This document shows, one piece after another, positions 5,407 to 5,511 of a stretch of DNA of 5,511 nt. The notes below the pieces were generated by a model. The model ran no database searches and was not told the origin of the DNA. It worked only from the letters and a program-made list of their open reading frames with translations. Both the position numbers and the translations under genes were made by a program. The DNA comes from Verrucomicrobiota bacterium (GTDB taxonomy: Bacteria; Verrucomicrobiota; Verrucomicrobiia; Verrucomicrobiales; DEV007). Every line of letters starts with the position of its first letter. Position 1 is the stretch's first letter. The DNA lies in NCBI GenBank assembly GCA_020629815.1, contig JAHDCN010000048.1, positions 1 through 5,511 of the forward strand, in the 5' to 3' direction.

Positions 5407-5482
5407 TGTGTCTGTTGTGTGTGTGCTGTCCACGGGGCCGAAAGCCCACAAGACTACTAAAGATAACACCTTACAGACACAA
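5406..5482. repeat. 10-bp inverted repeat flanking the operon leader
   Basis: TTGTGTCTGT at 5406-5415 and its exact complement ACAGACACAA at 5473-5482 face each other across 57 bp. One arm sits directly in front of the first pseudopilin ATG and the other in the spacer between the proposed -35 and -10 elements. The second arm would not be transcribed, so an RNA hairpin is unlikely. A pair of operator sites or chance are the alternatives. Confidence 0.45.
5435..5447 (-). promoter_or_regulatory. Small GC-rich hairpin in the operon leader
   Basis: The minus strand reads GGGC-TTTCG-GCCC, a 4-bp GC stem with a 5-nt loop. It lies about 5 nt after the transcription start expected from the proposed promoter, and about 30 nt before the ATG. 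It could stabilise the 5' end of the message. It has no T-tract, so it is not a terminator. Confidence 0.35.
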
Positions 5483-5488
5483 AATCAA
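5460..5488 (-). promoter_or_regulatory. Predicted sigma70-type promoter of the pseudopilin operon
   Basis: On the minus strand, TTGATT (5483-5488, four of six matches to TTGACA) is followed by a 17-bp spacer and then TATCTT (5460-5465, four of six matches to TATAAT). The expected transcription start is near 5453, giving a leader of about 47 nt. Immediately upstream, 5489-5511 is almost pure A/T and could act as an UP element. The window ends there, so further upstream sites are not visible. Confidence 0.55.
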
Positions 5489-5511
5489 TAATTTTTATAA
5501 TTATTGTAATT
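5489..5511. promoter_or_regulatory. AT-rich tract upstream of the operon promoter
   Basis: Twenty-two of these 23 bases are A or T. The tract includes an inverted repeat, AATTA-TTG-TAATT (5499-5511), that reaches the window edge. The position directly upstream of the -35 element fits an UP element or a binding site for a nucleoid protein or regulator. What regulator might bind is unknown. Confidence 0.35.

Noticed and set aside
5416..5425. (TG)5 run as a phase-variation tract
   Set aside because: Five dinucleotide units are too few for efficient slippage, and the run lies in the leader, not in a coding frame or promoter spacer.
5407..5469. Upstream GTG start extending pseudopilin paralogue 1 by 21 residues
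   Set aside because: The GTG lies next to the proposed -10 element, so it would not be transcribed from that promoter, and it would bury the short prepilin leader inside a longer N-terminus. The ATG at 5404-5406 gives a normal 10-residue leader.

Overview
The window reads as part of a bacterial chromosome with dense, intact genes and moderate GC content. My best guess at the lineage is Verrucomicrobiota, Opitutae-like (Puniceicoccales or Opitutales relatives). That guess rests on the style of the pseudopilins, with an N-terminus like FSLVEMLSVIAVIGI followed by an (A)KRNAQNIASV helix, and on several starts that lack a Shine-Dalgarno sequence. It is inference, not proof. There are no RNA genes, transposases, CRISPR arrays or phage genes.

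Layout. On the left, an MscS-family mechanosensitive channel (20-883, minus) is divergent from a CvfB-family S1/winged-helix RNA-binding protein (961-1806, plus). They share a 77-bp intergenic region. The cvfB gene ends in a clear intrinsic terminator hairpin (1815-1856), which also separates it from the convergent block to the right.

The rest of the window (1902-5406, minus) is one tight operon of five paralogous prepilin/pseudopilin genes, transcribed right to left with gaps of 9, 2, 17 and 18 bp. A plausible sigma70-type promoter lies upstream of the first gene, at 5460-5488. Each protein has a short basic or polar leader, a type IV prepilin cleavage motif with Glu5 and Pro22, one hydrophobic helix, a conserved core that includes an FFG motif and a YLxLxGDxLxY-like motif, and then a tail that differs completely in length and composition. 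The first and last genes have tails of about 200 residues, while the middle three have 30-52.

The first two genes in transcription order form one sequence subfamily and the last three another. The locus therefore looks like a serially duplicated and diversified pseudopilin set that would depend on a prepilin peptidase and an assembly ATPase encoded elsewhere. The two left-hand genes have no visible functional link to it. The pseudopilin operon is the part most likely to be undescribed.
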